Assembly: GCA_947475095.1 (NCBI GenBank) | Contig: CANJLG010000025.1 | Location: 1 to 35,448 of the forward strand | DNA: 35,448 bases | Direction of reading: 5' to 3' | Source: Flavobacteriales bacterium | GTDB taxonomy: Bacteria; Bacteroidota; Bacteroidia; Flavobacteriales_D; Crocinitomicaceae | Shown: positions 16,324 to 24,560 of the stretch, piece after piece | How positions within the stretch are numbered: position 1 is the first letter of the stretch | Layout: every line of letters starts with the position of its first letter | The notes under the pieces: model-generated | The model's database searches: none | Seen by the model: only the letters and a program-made list of their open reading frames with translations | Told to the model about the DNA's origin: nothing | Made by a program: the position numbers and the translations under genes

Positions 16324-19300
16324 TTCAGAGCTAGCGGAATAGTATAAATACGTTTCAGTTGGTAATTCAAACATTTCATTCATGATTCCTTGATACGTAA
16401 TAGCTTGATCAATATGCTTGCTTTGCTTAGCACCTGTTTTAAAGTCAATAATGATTATTTTATCAGACAAGAAGATTATTTTATCGGGTCGTTTCACTTC
16501 TTTTGGCCCCACAATAATAGTTGTCTCGCTTCGAATATCGTTGGAATGTTCAATAAAATTCTTGTAAATAGAATTGCCCAAAAGACCTTTCGCCTCTCGC
16601 AATAAACGTTCTTCATAAATACCATTGATTTCTTCATTAGCGATTAGTTTGCTAAGTGTTTCATCGAGTTCATCGAGTTTATTAACTTGGGCCATTAACA
16701 AATGAAAAGAGTTGCCGTATAAGATCTCATCTGATGAAAAAGCTTCGTCGTGATTGGCACGCAATACAATGTCAGGGTACCAAAGCCTATCATGATGTTC
16801 CGTTGGGCAGTAGAATTCATCTTCTTTGGGCTCTTTATATTCCTTTTTTTCATTTTCATCGCCTTGTTCATAGATAAGCGGCACCATATCAATAATAGAA
16901 GGATCAGCTATTTTTTGTAAAGCAGCATGAACTAATTCTCCAAAATTACCTTTTGAGAAATGATTAAATGCATATAACCTATTTTCTGGCCGGGTCATCG
17001 CTACGTAAAAGAGATTCATTTTATCTGTTAAAATCAATTCTTTTTCAATCTCAGAAAATAATCTTACTGGTTCAATACCACTGCTTAAGGATAAATTTTT
17101 ATATAAAATCTGCTCTCCAGCATCAATGAGGTAGTTGGCAAAGGATAAGAATTTTAAATAAAAGTCGATTTGAGGTAAAATTACAACCGGAAATTCTAAT
17201 CCTTTTGATTTATGAATGGTCATTACTTTAATGGCATCTCTTGATTCAGGCAATTGAATGGCAATGCTATTTTTGTTTTCATCGATATAGGCATTAAAGG
17301 TTGTGATATCGGATTGCCGCGTGGATTGGAAGGCAAAACAAACATCGGCAAAATGATGTAAGTAGGCTTCTTCTGACTCTTTCCACTGCATTAGTTTGAA
17401 GAACTTTTGTATTAAATCATATAAGTTTTCATAGGCGCAAAAGAAATTAATTGCCCCACCAAATTTATCATCTAGGAAGCGATTTTCATTAAATCCTCGT
17501 ATTAGCTTACCTTTCGCATTGATTGTTTCTTCAAAATAAGAAAGGTATTCACTTCCTGCATTTCCAGTAACTATTCTGAAATAACTTTCTGCAAATCGCT
17601 TTATTTCTGTTGTATTAGATGGCTTTTCGCGTCTTTTCAGATAGGATAAGCATAGGCGAACTTTTGAATCGTTCGTAATTAACAGGGAATCAACGGATAC
17701 GATTTTATACCCAGCATTGCTAAGGCCGTTGGCAATTGCATTCCCTATTTTTTTTGTTTCTGATAAGATGCAAATGTCTGCGGGGTCATAGTCATCTTCT
17801 ATGCACTGTTCGATTATTGCAATAATATCCTCTATTAACTCTCCATCAAATGATTCTTTTGCTTGTGACACCAAGCGAACGAAGCCCTCTTTATTTGATT
17901 GTGATTCTTGATGCAAAGAAGAATAGAATTCAGCTGATTTGGCTGATAAATTAGGAATGAGTTGCTCAAAAAATGCATTATTAAAGGCTACGATTTGTTT
18001 CGATGATCGATAATTATTTGTTAATGTTCTAAGGGCACCACGAGAATAAAAATAATCGGATTGTGTCTGCGTGAGCGCATTTTGTTCGGGATTATAAATA
18101 GCGGGAAGCGATACAAACTGATCGGCTAATCCATTATTAAATCGGTATATGGATTGTTTTGGATCTCCTACGATAAGGTTTCGGTTGTTTTTTGATAATG
18201 ATTCGTGGAGTAAAGGAATTAGGTTTAACCATTGAAGGCGCGATGTGTCTTGAAATTCATCTAGTAAGAAATAACTTAAACGATTACCAAGCCGTTCGTA
18301 AATGTATGGGGCTTCTTCATCTCTAACTAAAACGCTAATCATTTTGTTGAATTCCGAAATTCGAATAATTTGCTCCTCTTTTTTGATTATGTCCATTTCA
18401 CTTGCAATAAATTGAAGCAAGGCCATATTGAAAAAGTTATTCTTATATGCTTCCAAAAGCAAAAATCGGGGGATATTCCGTTGAAATTCTTCATCAATAT
18501 TTAATAGGCTTAAGCGCAACTCGTTAGGCATAAAATTGCATTTTTCTTGATTCCTTAGCAATTCATCAATTACTTTTGAGAATAAGCCCGGTTTTTTGAT
18601 TGGGAAAGAATCGTATTTTCCCAGAGCAAGTATTTGATTGTTGGTTGTGGATTTATTAGGAATCTTTTCGAAGTCAATGCCCAAGGATACATAGGCGTTA
18701 TGAAGGGTTCCTGCGGCTTGTAAAAAGGGCCCCTCAATGTCATTTATTTCTTTAAGTAAATTCTTGAAAGCGCCGTCATCTAAAGTCATTTCGATGAGTT
18801 TTTGGACATGGGCATGGTATTTTTCATTACTCAATACACCAGCAAAATCAATAAGTTGATCCCTGAAATTCCATTTTTTACCTTCCTCAAAATTAAACTT
18901 TGCGTATCTTTTAACTAAGGCTGTTAAGTTTTCATAACCATCAACGCCAAGTCGGTTTAGCATAGAGTCTACTACATCTGCTAACACTTGACTTTCATTT
19001 AATACAACTTCAAAGTCGCCTTGAATGTCTAAATCCCTACTAAAGGAACGGATTAGTTTTAAATTGAATTTATCGATGGTTGAAACGTGAAATTCTTCAT
19101 ACCCATGTAATATTTCATGCAGCGTTTGTTTTGCTCTCGCCATTAATTCTAACTCATCAATTGGAAGCGCCTCAAGTAAGTTTTCTCTCATTGAGCTTAT
19201 CTTGTTGCTAGTATTCCTCGTTGCTAGTCCGTCCAAGGTATTGATAATTCTAGTTTTCATTTCCATTGCTGCTTTATTGGTGAAAGTCATGGCAACAATG

Positions 19301-19437
19301 GACTTGTATTTTCCGACACTATTTTTTTCTTCCAATAATATACTTAAGTATTCTAGAACTAACTGGTGTGTTTTTCCACTTCCCGCAGACGCGCTCATTA
19401 CCAACAGTGGTTTTTCTTGTCTTGTGTTATTACTCAT
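16309..19437 (-). CDS. RecB/AddA-type UvrD-family helicase-nuclease
   Basis: This is an ATP-dependent DNA helicase with a C-terminal nuclease domain, expected in double-strand-break processing. Superfamily 1 motifs appear in order over 1042 residues: Walker A SASAGSGKTH (15-24), Walker B LLDEFQDTSRLQW, motif III VGDPKQSIYRF, motif IV NNYRSS, motif V VMTIHKSKGLEFPVV and motif VI FYVAMTRPENRLY. The last 55 residues hold a PD-(D/E)XK-type core, IIIIDFKTG (D998, K1000) followed by QAITYQ. This is the AddA plan; the AddB-type partner often found beside it is not in the window. The start is the ATG at 19435-19437, 56 bp from the divergent MbnP gene. Its 3' end overlaps the amidotransferase-like gene. 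Confidence 0.92.
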   Translation of the reverse strand: MSNNTRQEKPLLVMSASAGSGKTHQLVLEYLSILLEEKNSVGKYKSIVAMTFTNKAAMEMKTRIINTLDGLATRNTSNKISSMRENLLEALPIDELELMARAKQTLHEILHGYEEFHVSTIDKFNLKLIRSFSRDLDIQGDFEVVLNESQVLADVVDSMLNRLGVDGYENLTALVKRYAKFNFEEGKKWNFRDQLIDFAGVLSNEKYHAHVQKLIEMTLDDGAFKNLLKEINDIEGPFLQAAGTLHNAYVSLGIDFEKIPNKSTTNNQILALGKYDSFPIKKPGLFSKVIDELLRNQEKCNFMPNELRLSLLNIDEEFQRNIPRFLLLEAYKNNFFNMALLQFIASEMDIIKKEEQIIRISEFNKMISVLVRDEEAPYIYERLGNRLSYFLLDEFQDTSRLQWLNLIPLLHESLSKNNRNLIVGDPKQSIYRFNNGLADQFVSLPAIYNPEQNALTQTQSDYFYSRGALRTLTNNYRSSKQIVAFNNAFFEQLIPNLSAKSAEFYSSLHQESQSNKEGFVRLVSQAKESFDGELIEDIIAIIEQCIEDDYDPADICILSETKKIGNAIANGLSNAGYKIVSVDSLLITNDSKVRLCLSYLKRREKPSNTTEIKRFAESYFRIVTGNAGSEYLSYFEETINAKGKLIRGFNENRFLDDKFGGAINFFCAYENLYDLIQKFFKLMQWKESEEAYLHHFADVCFAFQSTRQSDITTFNAYIDENKNSIAIQLPESRDAIKVMTIHKSKGLEFPVVILPQIDFYLKFLSFANYLIDAGEQILYKNLSLSSGIEPVRLFSEIEKELILTDKMNLFYVAMTRPENRLYAFNHFSKGNFGELVHAALQKIADPSIIDMVPLIYEQGDENEKKEYKEPKEDEFYCPTEHHDRLWYPDIVLRANHDEAFSSDEILYGNSFHLLMAQVNKLDELDETLSKLIANEEINGIYEERLLREAKGLLGNSIYKNFIEHSNDIRSETTIIVGPKEVKRPDKIIFLSDKIIIIDFKTGAKQSKHIDQAITYQGIMNEMFELPTETYLYYSASSELIIC

Positions 19438-19493
19438 GGAAATTTTTTGATAAAGGTACTGATTTATAGGTGCTGTTTTTGTATATTTGACGC

Positions 19494-20246
19494 ATGAAAA
19501 AGATTTATTTTTTAATCATTTTTACTGGGTGTTTTTTTTTTTATTCTTGTAATAAAGATAAGCCTAATCCAATTGAAACACCAAAATCTTTCGTGGAAAT
19601 AACGGTACAGCCTACCTACAATTCATCTAATCTTTTTCTTGATTCTGTATACATTACCACGGAAGGGTATAAGATTAAATTCACAGATTTAAAATTCTTT
19701 GGCACCACCTTAAAAAACGGTTCCAATAATTTAGCTCAAGTTGGATTTTTCGATTTTGCTTTATCGGGCAATTATTTTATGAAAGTGGAACAAGACGTAA
19801 ATTTATTTTCTGATTTACAAATGATTTTAGGGGTTGACAGTTTGCTGAACCACAACGATCCATCAACATTTTCAAATGATAGTCCTTTGAATATTAGCAA
19901 CGCAGGCACGATGCATTGGGGTTGGAATCCGGGATATATTTTCATTAGCGTAGAAGGAAAAGCTGACACCTTAATCGATGGCATCGAAAACTATGATCAT
20001 AATTTTAGCTTTCATGTTGGTACGGATGAATACCTTCAATCTAAATCTTTCTCTGCGATAAATTGGGTAAAAACTACTCCCAACACGCATACTTTTTCGC
20101 TTCAATTAGATTTGTTTGATGTGATTTGTAATGCAATGACCCCGATCGATTTGCGGACTGAATTTTTAGCACATTCATCTAGCCTACAGGCTGCGCTTAC
20201 CTTAAAATTTGGAAAAAATTTCAAATCTGCTCTTACACCCTATTAA
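19494..20246 (+). CDS. MbnP-family copper-binding lipoprotein
   Basis: MbnP proteins are periplasmic or lipid-anchored and bind copper after their partner MbnH oxidises a tryptophan to kynurenine. The 250-residue protein has a lipoprotein signal ending FFYSC (Cys19), the beta-rich body with LKFFGTTLKNG, and the family signature AGTMHWGWNPGYIFISVEG, which also holds the most likely tryptophans for modification. The family and the adjacent peroxidase make the call strong. The stop and the next start share a base in TAATG at 20244-20248, so the two are probably translationally coupled. No methanobactin precursor or maturation gene is visible, so this is a stand-alone pair. Which tryptophan is modified here is not known. 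Confidence 0.88.
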   Translation: MKKIYFLIIFTGCFFFYSCNKDKPNPIETPKSFVEITVQPTYNSSNLFLDSVYITTEGYKIKFTDLKFFGTTLKNGSNNLAQVGFFDFALSGNYFMKVEQDVNLFSDLQMILGVDSLLNHNDPSTFSNDSPLNISNAGTMHWGWNPGYIFISVEGKADTLIDGIENYDHNFSFHVGTDEYLQSKSFSAINWVKTTPNTHTFSLQLDLFDVICNAMTPIDLRTEFLAHSSSLQAALTLKFGKNFKSALTPY

Positions 20247-21316
20247 TGAAAAAGTGGCTCTGTATTAGTTCGCTAATTTTATTGTTTTCTTGTAATAAAG
20301 ATAAGGCAAGTTATTTACCAACGCCAACAGCTGTGTCGATTCCGTCACACTTCCCTCAAATGCTTATTCCTTCTGATAATTCAATGACGGAAGAAGGCAT
20401 AGAATTAGGAAGGTACTTGTTCTATGAAAAAAGATTGAGCGGTGATAATACAATGAGTTGTGCGACTTGCCATTCTCCTCAAAATTCATTCTCGGATAAC
20501 AATCAATTTTCAGTTGGTATTGACGGATTAATAGGGAATCGTCAATCAATGGCACTTATTAATTTAGGGTGGGAAGATTTTTTCTTCTGGGATGGCAGGG
20601 CAACTTCCTTGGAGCAACAAATACTTGAACCGGTTCCAAATCCGATTGAAATGCATCAAAGTTGGCAAGCCACTGTTCAAAAGCTAAATGCGGATGTGGT
20701 TTACCGAAATAGATTCTTTAAAGCTTTTGGTTCTCCAGTTATCGATTCTACACACGTTGCAAAGGCAATTGCTCAATTTATTAGAACAATGGTGTCTGGG
20801 GAATCAAAATTTGATGTCATGTATAAATACGAGAATGGTTTGTCTCTGAATGCTGTTGAACAGCAAATCTTCACGACCATTGAAGTAGATGAATGGGCAG
20901 GATATGATTTATTTAAAAGTTTAAACGGTGCCGATTGTTTCCATTGTCATAATGGGCCATTGATGCGCGTTAAAAAATTCAGCAACAATGGATTAGATGT
21001 CACCCTAACGGATTTAGGCCGTGGCGCGGTAACAGGAAATTCAAATGATAATGGAAAATTCAAAGTGCCAACACTAAGAAACATTGCTTTAACTGCGCCT
21101 TACATGCATGACGGAAGGTTCGCAACCCTTGATGACGTCATTGAATTTTATTCAAGCGGTGTACATGCAGGCCCTACGGTAGATCCGTTGATTGAATATG
21201 CAAGTCAAGGTGGCGTTCAATTAGATGCTCAAGAGAAGATGTTGTTGAAAAAGTTTTTGCTTACCCTTACGGATTTGAATTTTGTGAATAATCCAGCATT
21301 TAAAGATCCTAATTAA
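20246..21316 (+). CDS. MbnH-type dihaem cytochrome c peroxidase lipoprotein
   Basis: This is a dihaem enzyme of the MauG/MbnH/bacterial cytochrome c peroxidase superfamily, expected to oxidise the neighbouring MbnP protein rather than only remove peroxide. The 356-residue protein has a lipobox (LILLFSC, Cys16) and two haem c sites, CATCH at 72-76 and CFHCH at 231-235. Other family landmarks are FFFWDGRATSLEQQ, PIEMHQSW and the C-terminal YMHDGRFATLDDVIEFY. The overlapping TAATG start with the MbnP gene supports a dedicated pair. A plain cytochrome c peroxidase is the alternative; the MbnP neighbour favours MbnH. The next gene follows after 7 nt. Confidence 0.88.
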   Translation: MKKWLCISSLILLFSCNKDKASYLPTPTAVSIPSHFPQMLIPSDNSMTEEGIELGRYLFYEKRLSGDNTMSCATCHSPQNSFSDNNQFSVGIDGLIGNRQSMALINLGWEDFFFWDGRATSLEQQILEPVPNPIEMHQSWQATVQKLNADVVYRNRFFKAFGSPVIDSTHVAKAIAQFIRTMVSGESKFDVMYKYENGLSLNAVEQQIFTTIEVDEWAGYDLFKSLNGADCFHCHNGPLMRVKKFSNNGLDVTLTDLGRGAVTGNSNDNGKFKVPTLRNIALTAPYMHDGRFATLDDVIEFYSSGVHAGPTVDPLIEYASQGGVQLDAQEKMLLKKFLLTLTDLNFVNNPAFKDPN

Positions 21317-21323
21317 TCCATCA

Positions 21324-22727
21324 ATGAGCAGTGATCGATTAACAACGGAGGATAAGGCCTTAAAAATAAATCTCAAAGAAGATATTTATGGCTGCTTTGC
21401 TGAAATAGGTGCAGGGCAAGAGGTAGCAGCTAATTTTTTTAAAGCTGGAGGGAGTTCTGGAACAATTGCATTTACTCGTTCTGCCTATGATATGAAAATA
21501 TCAGATTCCATGTATGGTCCAACTTCAAGATATGTGTGCGAAGAACGTTTGGCAACCATGTTATCAGCTGAATACAACCAATTAACAGCGGTTCTTCCTG
21601 AAAAAAATAAGGATGCTCGCTTTTTTGCTTTTTGTAATACGGTTGAATCATTAAATTATCACAAAACAAATCAAGGGCATGGTTGGATAGGCATTCGTTA
21701 TCAGAAAAACTTAGGAGGAAAGCCAAACGATATTGTGCTACACGTGAAACTTCACGATTCCGGACATAAATCACAGCAAGAATCATTGGGGATTTTAGGC
21801 GTAAATCTTATTTATGCCGCCTTTTTTCACCATGATAATTTAGATAAATTCATAGATGTATTAGTAGCACGATTGCCGCGCGAAAAGATAGAAATTGATA
21901 TGTTACGCTTTTCAGGGCCTGATTTTGAAGGTGTCGACAATAGACTTGTTTCCTTAAATTTGGTTCAAAGAGGAATAACAGATGCCACCATGTTTGACCT
22001 AGCCAAAAACGTCTTGCAGCCAGCAACTGCACTCTACAAAAAAAATGTATTGTTGATGAGGGGAAGGTTTAGGCCTGTTACTAAGGTCCATATTGATATG
22101 ATTGAGAAAGGGAAGAAAGCCTTTCTTCTCGAAAATAATGTGGATGAAGGAAGTTTGGAGGTTATTTTTGAATTGACGCTAAAGGATTTAACGGCTGATG
22201 GAAAAATTTCGATAAAAGACTTTATGGATCGAGCGGAATTGCTAGGATCGCTTGGCTATACGGTTATGATCTCAAATTATTTGAAGCACTATAAAATGGT
22301 TGAGTATTTATCGGCAACGACAAAAGGATCTATGATTGGTGTTATAGTTGGCATTTATAACTTGAATACGATATTTGATGAACGCTATTATGATAATCTT
22401 CAGGGGGGACTTTTAGAGGCTTTTGGACGTGGATTTGGTAATTCTGTTAAACTATATGTTTATCCTGCCATTAATGTTGATGATGGATTAATGTATGATT
22501 TGTCAACGATAAAATTACCAAAGCATCTCTATAGTTTATTGCAATTTATGATAGAAAATGGTAAGCTGCAAGCGATAAATGAATACGACAAATCCTTGCT
22601 TCATATCATGTCAGATGATGTGCTAAGTAAAATAAAAATGGGTTCTGCTATCTGGGAGGAAGATGTCCCTTATGAAGTTGTTCAAGCCATAAAATTCTTT
22701 AAGTTGTTCGGATACAAATCCAAATAA
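21324..22727 (+). CDS. Conserved 467-aa protein of unknown function
   Basis: This resembles a conserved bacterial family of about 470-490 residues whose database labels (nicotinate-nucleotide adenylyltransferase, or TonB-dependent receptor) are unreliable. It has no signal peptide or membrane segment and looks cytoplasmic, not like a TonB receptor. Conserved-looking blocks are FAEIGAGQEVAANFF near the start, SRYVCEERL, a GWIGIRYQ region, ESLGILGVNLIYAAFF, IDMLRFSGPDFEGVDNRL and the C-terminal LFGYKSK. Residues 247-257 (RGRFRPVTKVH) faintly recall the GxFxPxHxGH motif of nucleotidyltransferases, which may explain one label, but the second His is not kept. It is 7 nt after the MbnH gene and 10 nt before the WYL gene. 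Confidence 0.8.
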   Translation: MSSDRLTTEDKALKINLKEDIYGCFAEIGAGQEVAANFFKAGGSSGTIAFTRSAYDMKISDSMYGPTSRYVCEERLATMLSAEYNQLTAVLPEKNKDARFFAFCNTVESLNYHKTNQGHGWIGIRYQKNLGGKPNDIVLHVKLHDSGHKSQQESLGILGVNLIYAAFFHHDNLDKFIDVLVARLPREKIEIDMLRFSGPDFEGVDNRLVSLNLVQRGITDATMFDLAKNVLQPATALYKKNVLLMRGRFRPVTKVHIDMIEKGKKAFLLENNVDEGSLEVIFELTLKDLTADGKISIKDFMDRAELLGSLGYTVMISNYLKHYKMVEYLSATTKGSMIGVIVGIYNLNTIFDERYYDNLQGGLLEAFGRGFGNSVKLYVYPAINVDDGLMYDLSTIKLPKHLYSLLQFMIENGKLQAINEYDKSLLHIMSDDVLSKIKMGSAIWEEDVPYEVVQAIKFFKLFGYKSK

Positions 22728-22737
22728 ACTACCCTGT

Positions 22738-23757
22738 ATGCCCCATATCAAAAATGCTCTAATTCGCTACCGCATCATTGATCGAATGCTGAGGAATAAA
22801 TATAAGACTTACCCTTCTAAGGCAGATTTAAGGGAAGCGTGCGAAGAAGCACTTTATGGTGAAAGTTATGGTGACAATATTTGTGACTCTACCATTGAAA
22901 AAGACATGTTTGCCATGAAAATGGACCATGATGCGCCCATTAAATACAGTAAAAGTAATGCGGGGTATTATTACCTAGATCCTGATTTCAGTATCAATGA
23001 TATTCCTTTATCTGAAGATGAATTAAGCTCAATTCGATTCGCAGTGAATACTTTGCAACAATTTCGTGAGGTGCCATTTTTTCAGCAGTTTGGTTCCGCC
23101 ATTGACAAGATTGTGGATCGTGTTGCTATTGGATCGGATCCTTCGAGTGATGTTAATCAATACGTAGGTTTTGAGTCGGCTAGTTCGATTGGTGGAAGTG
23201 AATTCTTGCCTCGCTTGTTAGCTGCTATTCGCGAAAAACAAGTGGTGAGTTTTATGTACCAAAGTTTTATTTCCGATCTTGCCAAACAACGCAAAGGCCT
23301 TCCCCTTTATCTTAAGGAGTATAGGAATAGGTGGTATGTACTTGTTTTTGATTTTGATAAAAACGACATCATTACCTATGCACTCGATAGAATGAATGAG
23401 CTAGCGCTGTTACTTGAGGATTATAATTTACCACTTGATTTTAATCCAATGGTATATTTTCAAGATGCTATAGGAATTACGGCATTTAAGGGAAGTCCTG
23501 AAAAAATCACCCTTAAAGCAAATAAAATTGCTGAGCGATACATTCATTCTCAGCCATTTCACCATTCTCAAGTGCTTGTAAAGCAAACAGACACTAATGG
23601 TTTTTTTGAATTAAACATCCTCATCTCGGAGGAATTTATTCGTCTCTTACTTAGCTATGGCGGTGAGGTGGAGGTAATTGAACCTAAGCATTTGCGAATA
23701 ACAATAGCGGAACGGGTAAACTATCACAGTGAAATTTATTCTTCCGTAAAAAAATAA
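22738..23757 (+). CDS. WYL-domain transcriptional regulator
   Basis: This is a probable DNA-binding regulator. The 339-residue protein has an N-terminal winged-helix region (about residues 1-75, including RYRIIDRMLRNK, which resembles other Bacteroidota WYL regulators) and a WYL domain in the middle, with KEYRNRWYVLVFDFDKNDII around residues 192-211. WYL domains bind small ligands or nucleic acid and are often found in stress and phage-defence regulators. It lies 10 nt after the 467-aa gene in the same run and 27 nt before the paaG start, so it could control either the upstream MbnP/MbnH unit or the paaG-paaH unit. The target is not readable from the sequence. Confidence 0.87.
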   Translation: MPHIKNALIRYRIIDRMLRNKYKTYPSKADLREACEEALYGESYGDNICDSTIEKDMFAMKMDHDAPIKYSKSNAGYYYLDPDFSINDIPLSEDELSSIRFAVNTLQQFREVPFFQQFGSAIDKIVDRVAIGSDPSSDVNQYVGFESASSIGGSEFLPRLLAAIREKQVVSFMYQSFISDLAKQRKGLPLYLKEYRNRWYVLVFDFDKNDIITYALDRMNELALLLEDYNLPLDFNPMVYFQDAIGITAFKGSPEKITLKANKIAERYIHSQPFHHSQVLVKQTDTNGFFELNILISEEFIRLLLSYGGEVEVIEPKHLRITIAERVNYHSEIYSSVKK

Positions 23758-23759
23758 AG

Positions 23760-23767
23760 TAGTTTTG
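23760..23767 (+). promoter_or_regulatory. Candidate -7 element for paaG-paaH
   Basis: TAGTTTTG matches TAnnTTTG and starts 3 nt after the WYL stop, ending 17 nt before the paaG ATG. There is only a weak -33 candidate (TTTA at 23735-23738). The spacing to the ATG agrees with the other promoters in the window. Confidence 0.45.
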
Positions 23768-23784
23768 TAGTAATAATTAACGTT

Positions 23785-24558
23785 ATGGAAATAGAACGTA
23801 CCGATATAAATGGTGTCTGCACCTTGGCCTTAAACCGTCCGGAAGTGTATAATTCGTTCAATCAATCGATGGCGCTCCAACTTCAGCAGCATCTAGATGA
23901 TTGTGCTGCAAATGATGAGGTGCGTGTCATCGTTATTACAGGAAAAGGAAAAGCTTTTTGCGCAGGACAAGATTTAGCAGAAGCAACCGATCCTAATGGT
24001 CCAGGTCTCAAAACGATAGTTCGAGATCATTATAATCCAATTATATTAAAAATTCGATCCATAGAAAAACCGGTTATTGCAGCAGTAAATGGCGTTGCAG
24101 CTGGAGCCGGCGCTAATATTGCCTTGGCTTGCGATATTACTATTGCTAAGCAATCTGCTTCGTTTATTCAAGCGTTCTCAAAAATTGGTCTAATACCTGA
24201 TTCAGGAGGAACTTTTTTTCTGCCTCGTTTGATTGGTATGCAAAAAGCACTGGCCTTAATGATGACAGGAGATAAGGTGTCTGCATTAGAAGCTGAAAAA
24301 TTAAATATGATCTATAAAGCGGTGGATGATGAATCTTTTGATGAAGAAATTGAAAATTTCGCTAATCAACTTGCTATAATGCCAACAAGAGGGCTAGGCC
24401 TAACGAAGAAGGCGGTAAATTTAGGATTATTCAATTCCTTAGAGGATCAGCTAGATGTCGAAGAAAAAATTCAAATAGAAGCCGGGTCAACGGAAGATTT
24501 TGCTGAGGGTGTTGCTGCTTTTATGCAAAAAAGACAGCCGAAATTCAAAGGGAAATAA
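23785..24558 (+). CDS. paaG: Ring 1,2-epoxyphenylacetyl-CoA isomerase PaaG (enoyl-CoA hydratase family)
   Basis: PaaG isomerises the epoxide made by PaaABCE to the oxepin and later moves a double bond in the chain. The 257-residue crotonase-fold protein has the oxyanion-hole segments AFCAGQDL (57-64) and AAGAGANIALACD (105-117), and the catalytic aspartate D139 in IGLIPDSGGTFFLPRLIG, a pattern typical of PaaG. It heads a two-gene unit with paaH 2 nt downstream, about 20 kb from paaABCDE. A general enoyl-CoA hydratase is the alternative, but the PaaG-type aspartate context and the paaH neighbour make PaaG preferred. Confidence 0.88.
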   Translation: MEIERTDINGVCTLALNRPEVYNSFNQSMALQLQQHLDDCAANDEVRVIVITGKGKAFCAGQDLAEATDPNGPGLKTIVRDHYNPIILKIRSIEKPVIAAVNGVAAGAGANIALACDITIAKQSASFIQAFSKIGLIPDSGGTFFLPRLIGMQKALALMMTGDKVSALEAEKLNMIYKAVDDESFDEEIENFANQLAIMPTRGLGLTKKAVNLGLFNSLEDQLDVEEKIQIEAGSTEDFAEGVAAFMQKRQPKFKGK

Positions 24559-24560
24559 GG

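Noticed and set aside
19482-19489. TATATTTG, a full -7 match, 4 nt before the MbnP start
   Set aside because: It is too close to the ATG unless the messenger is leaderless, and no -33 box is present at proper spacing.
21472-21786. A 104-codon open frame on the minus strand
   Set aside because: It lies wholly inside the conserved 467-aa gene and shows no domain or promoter.
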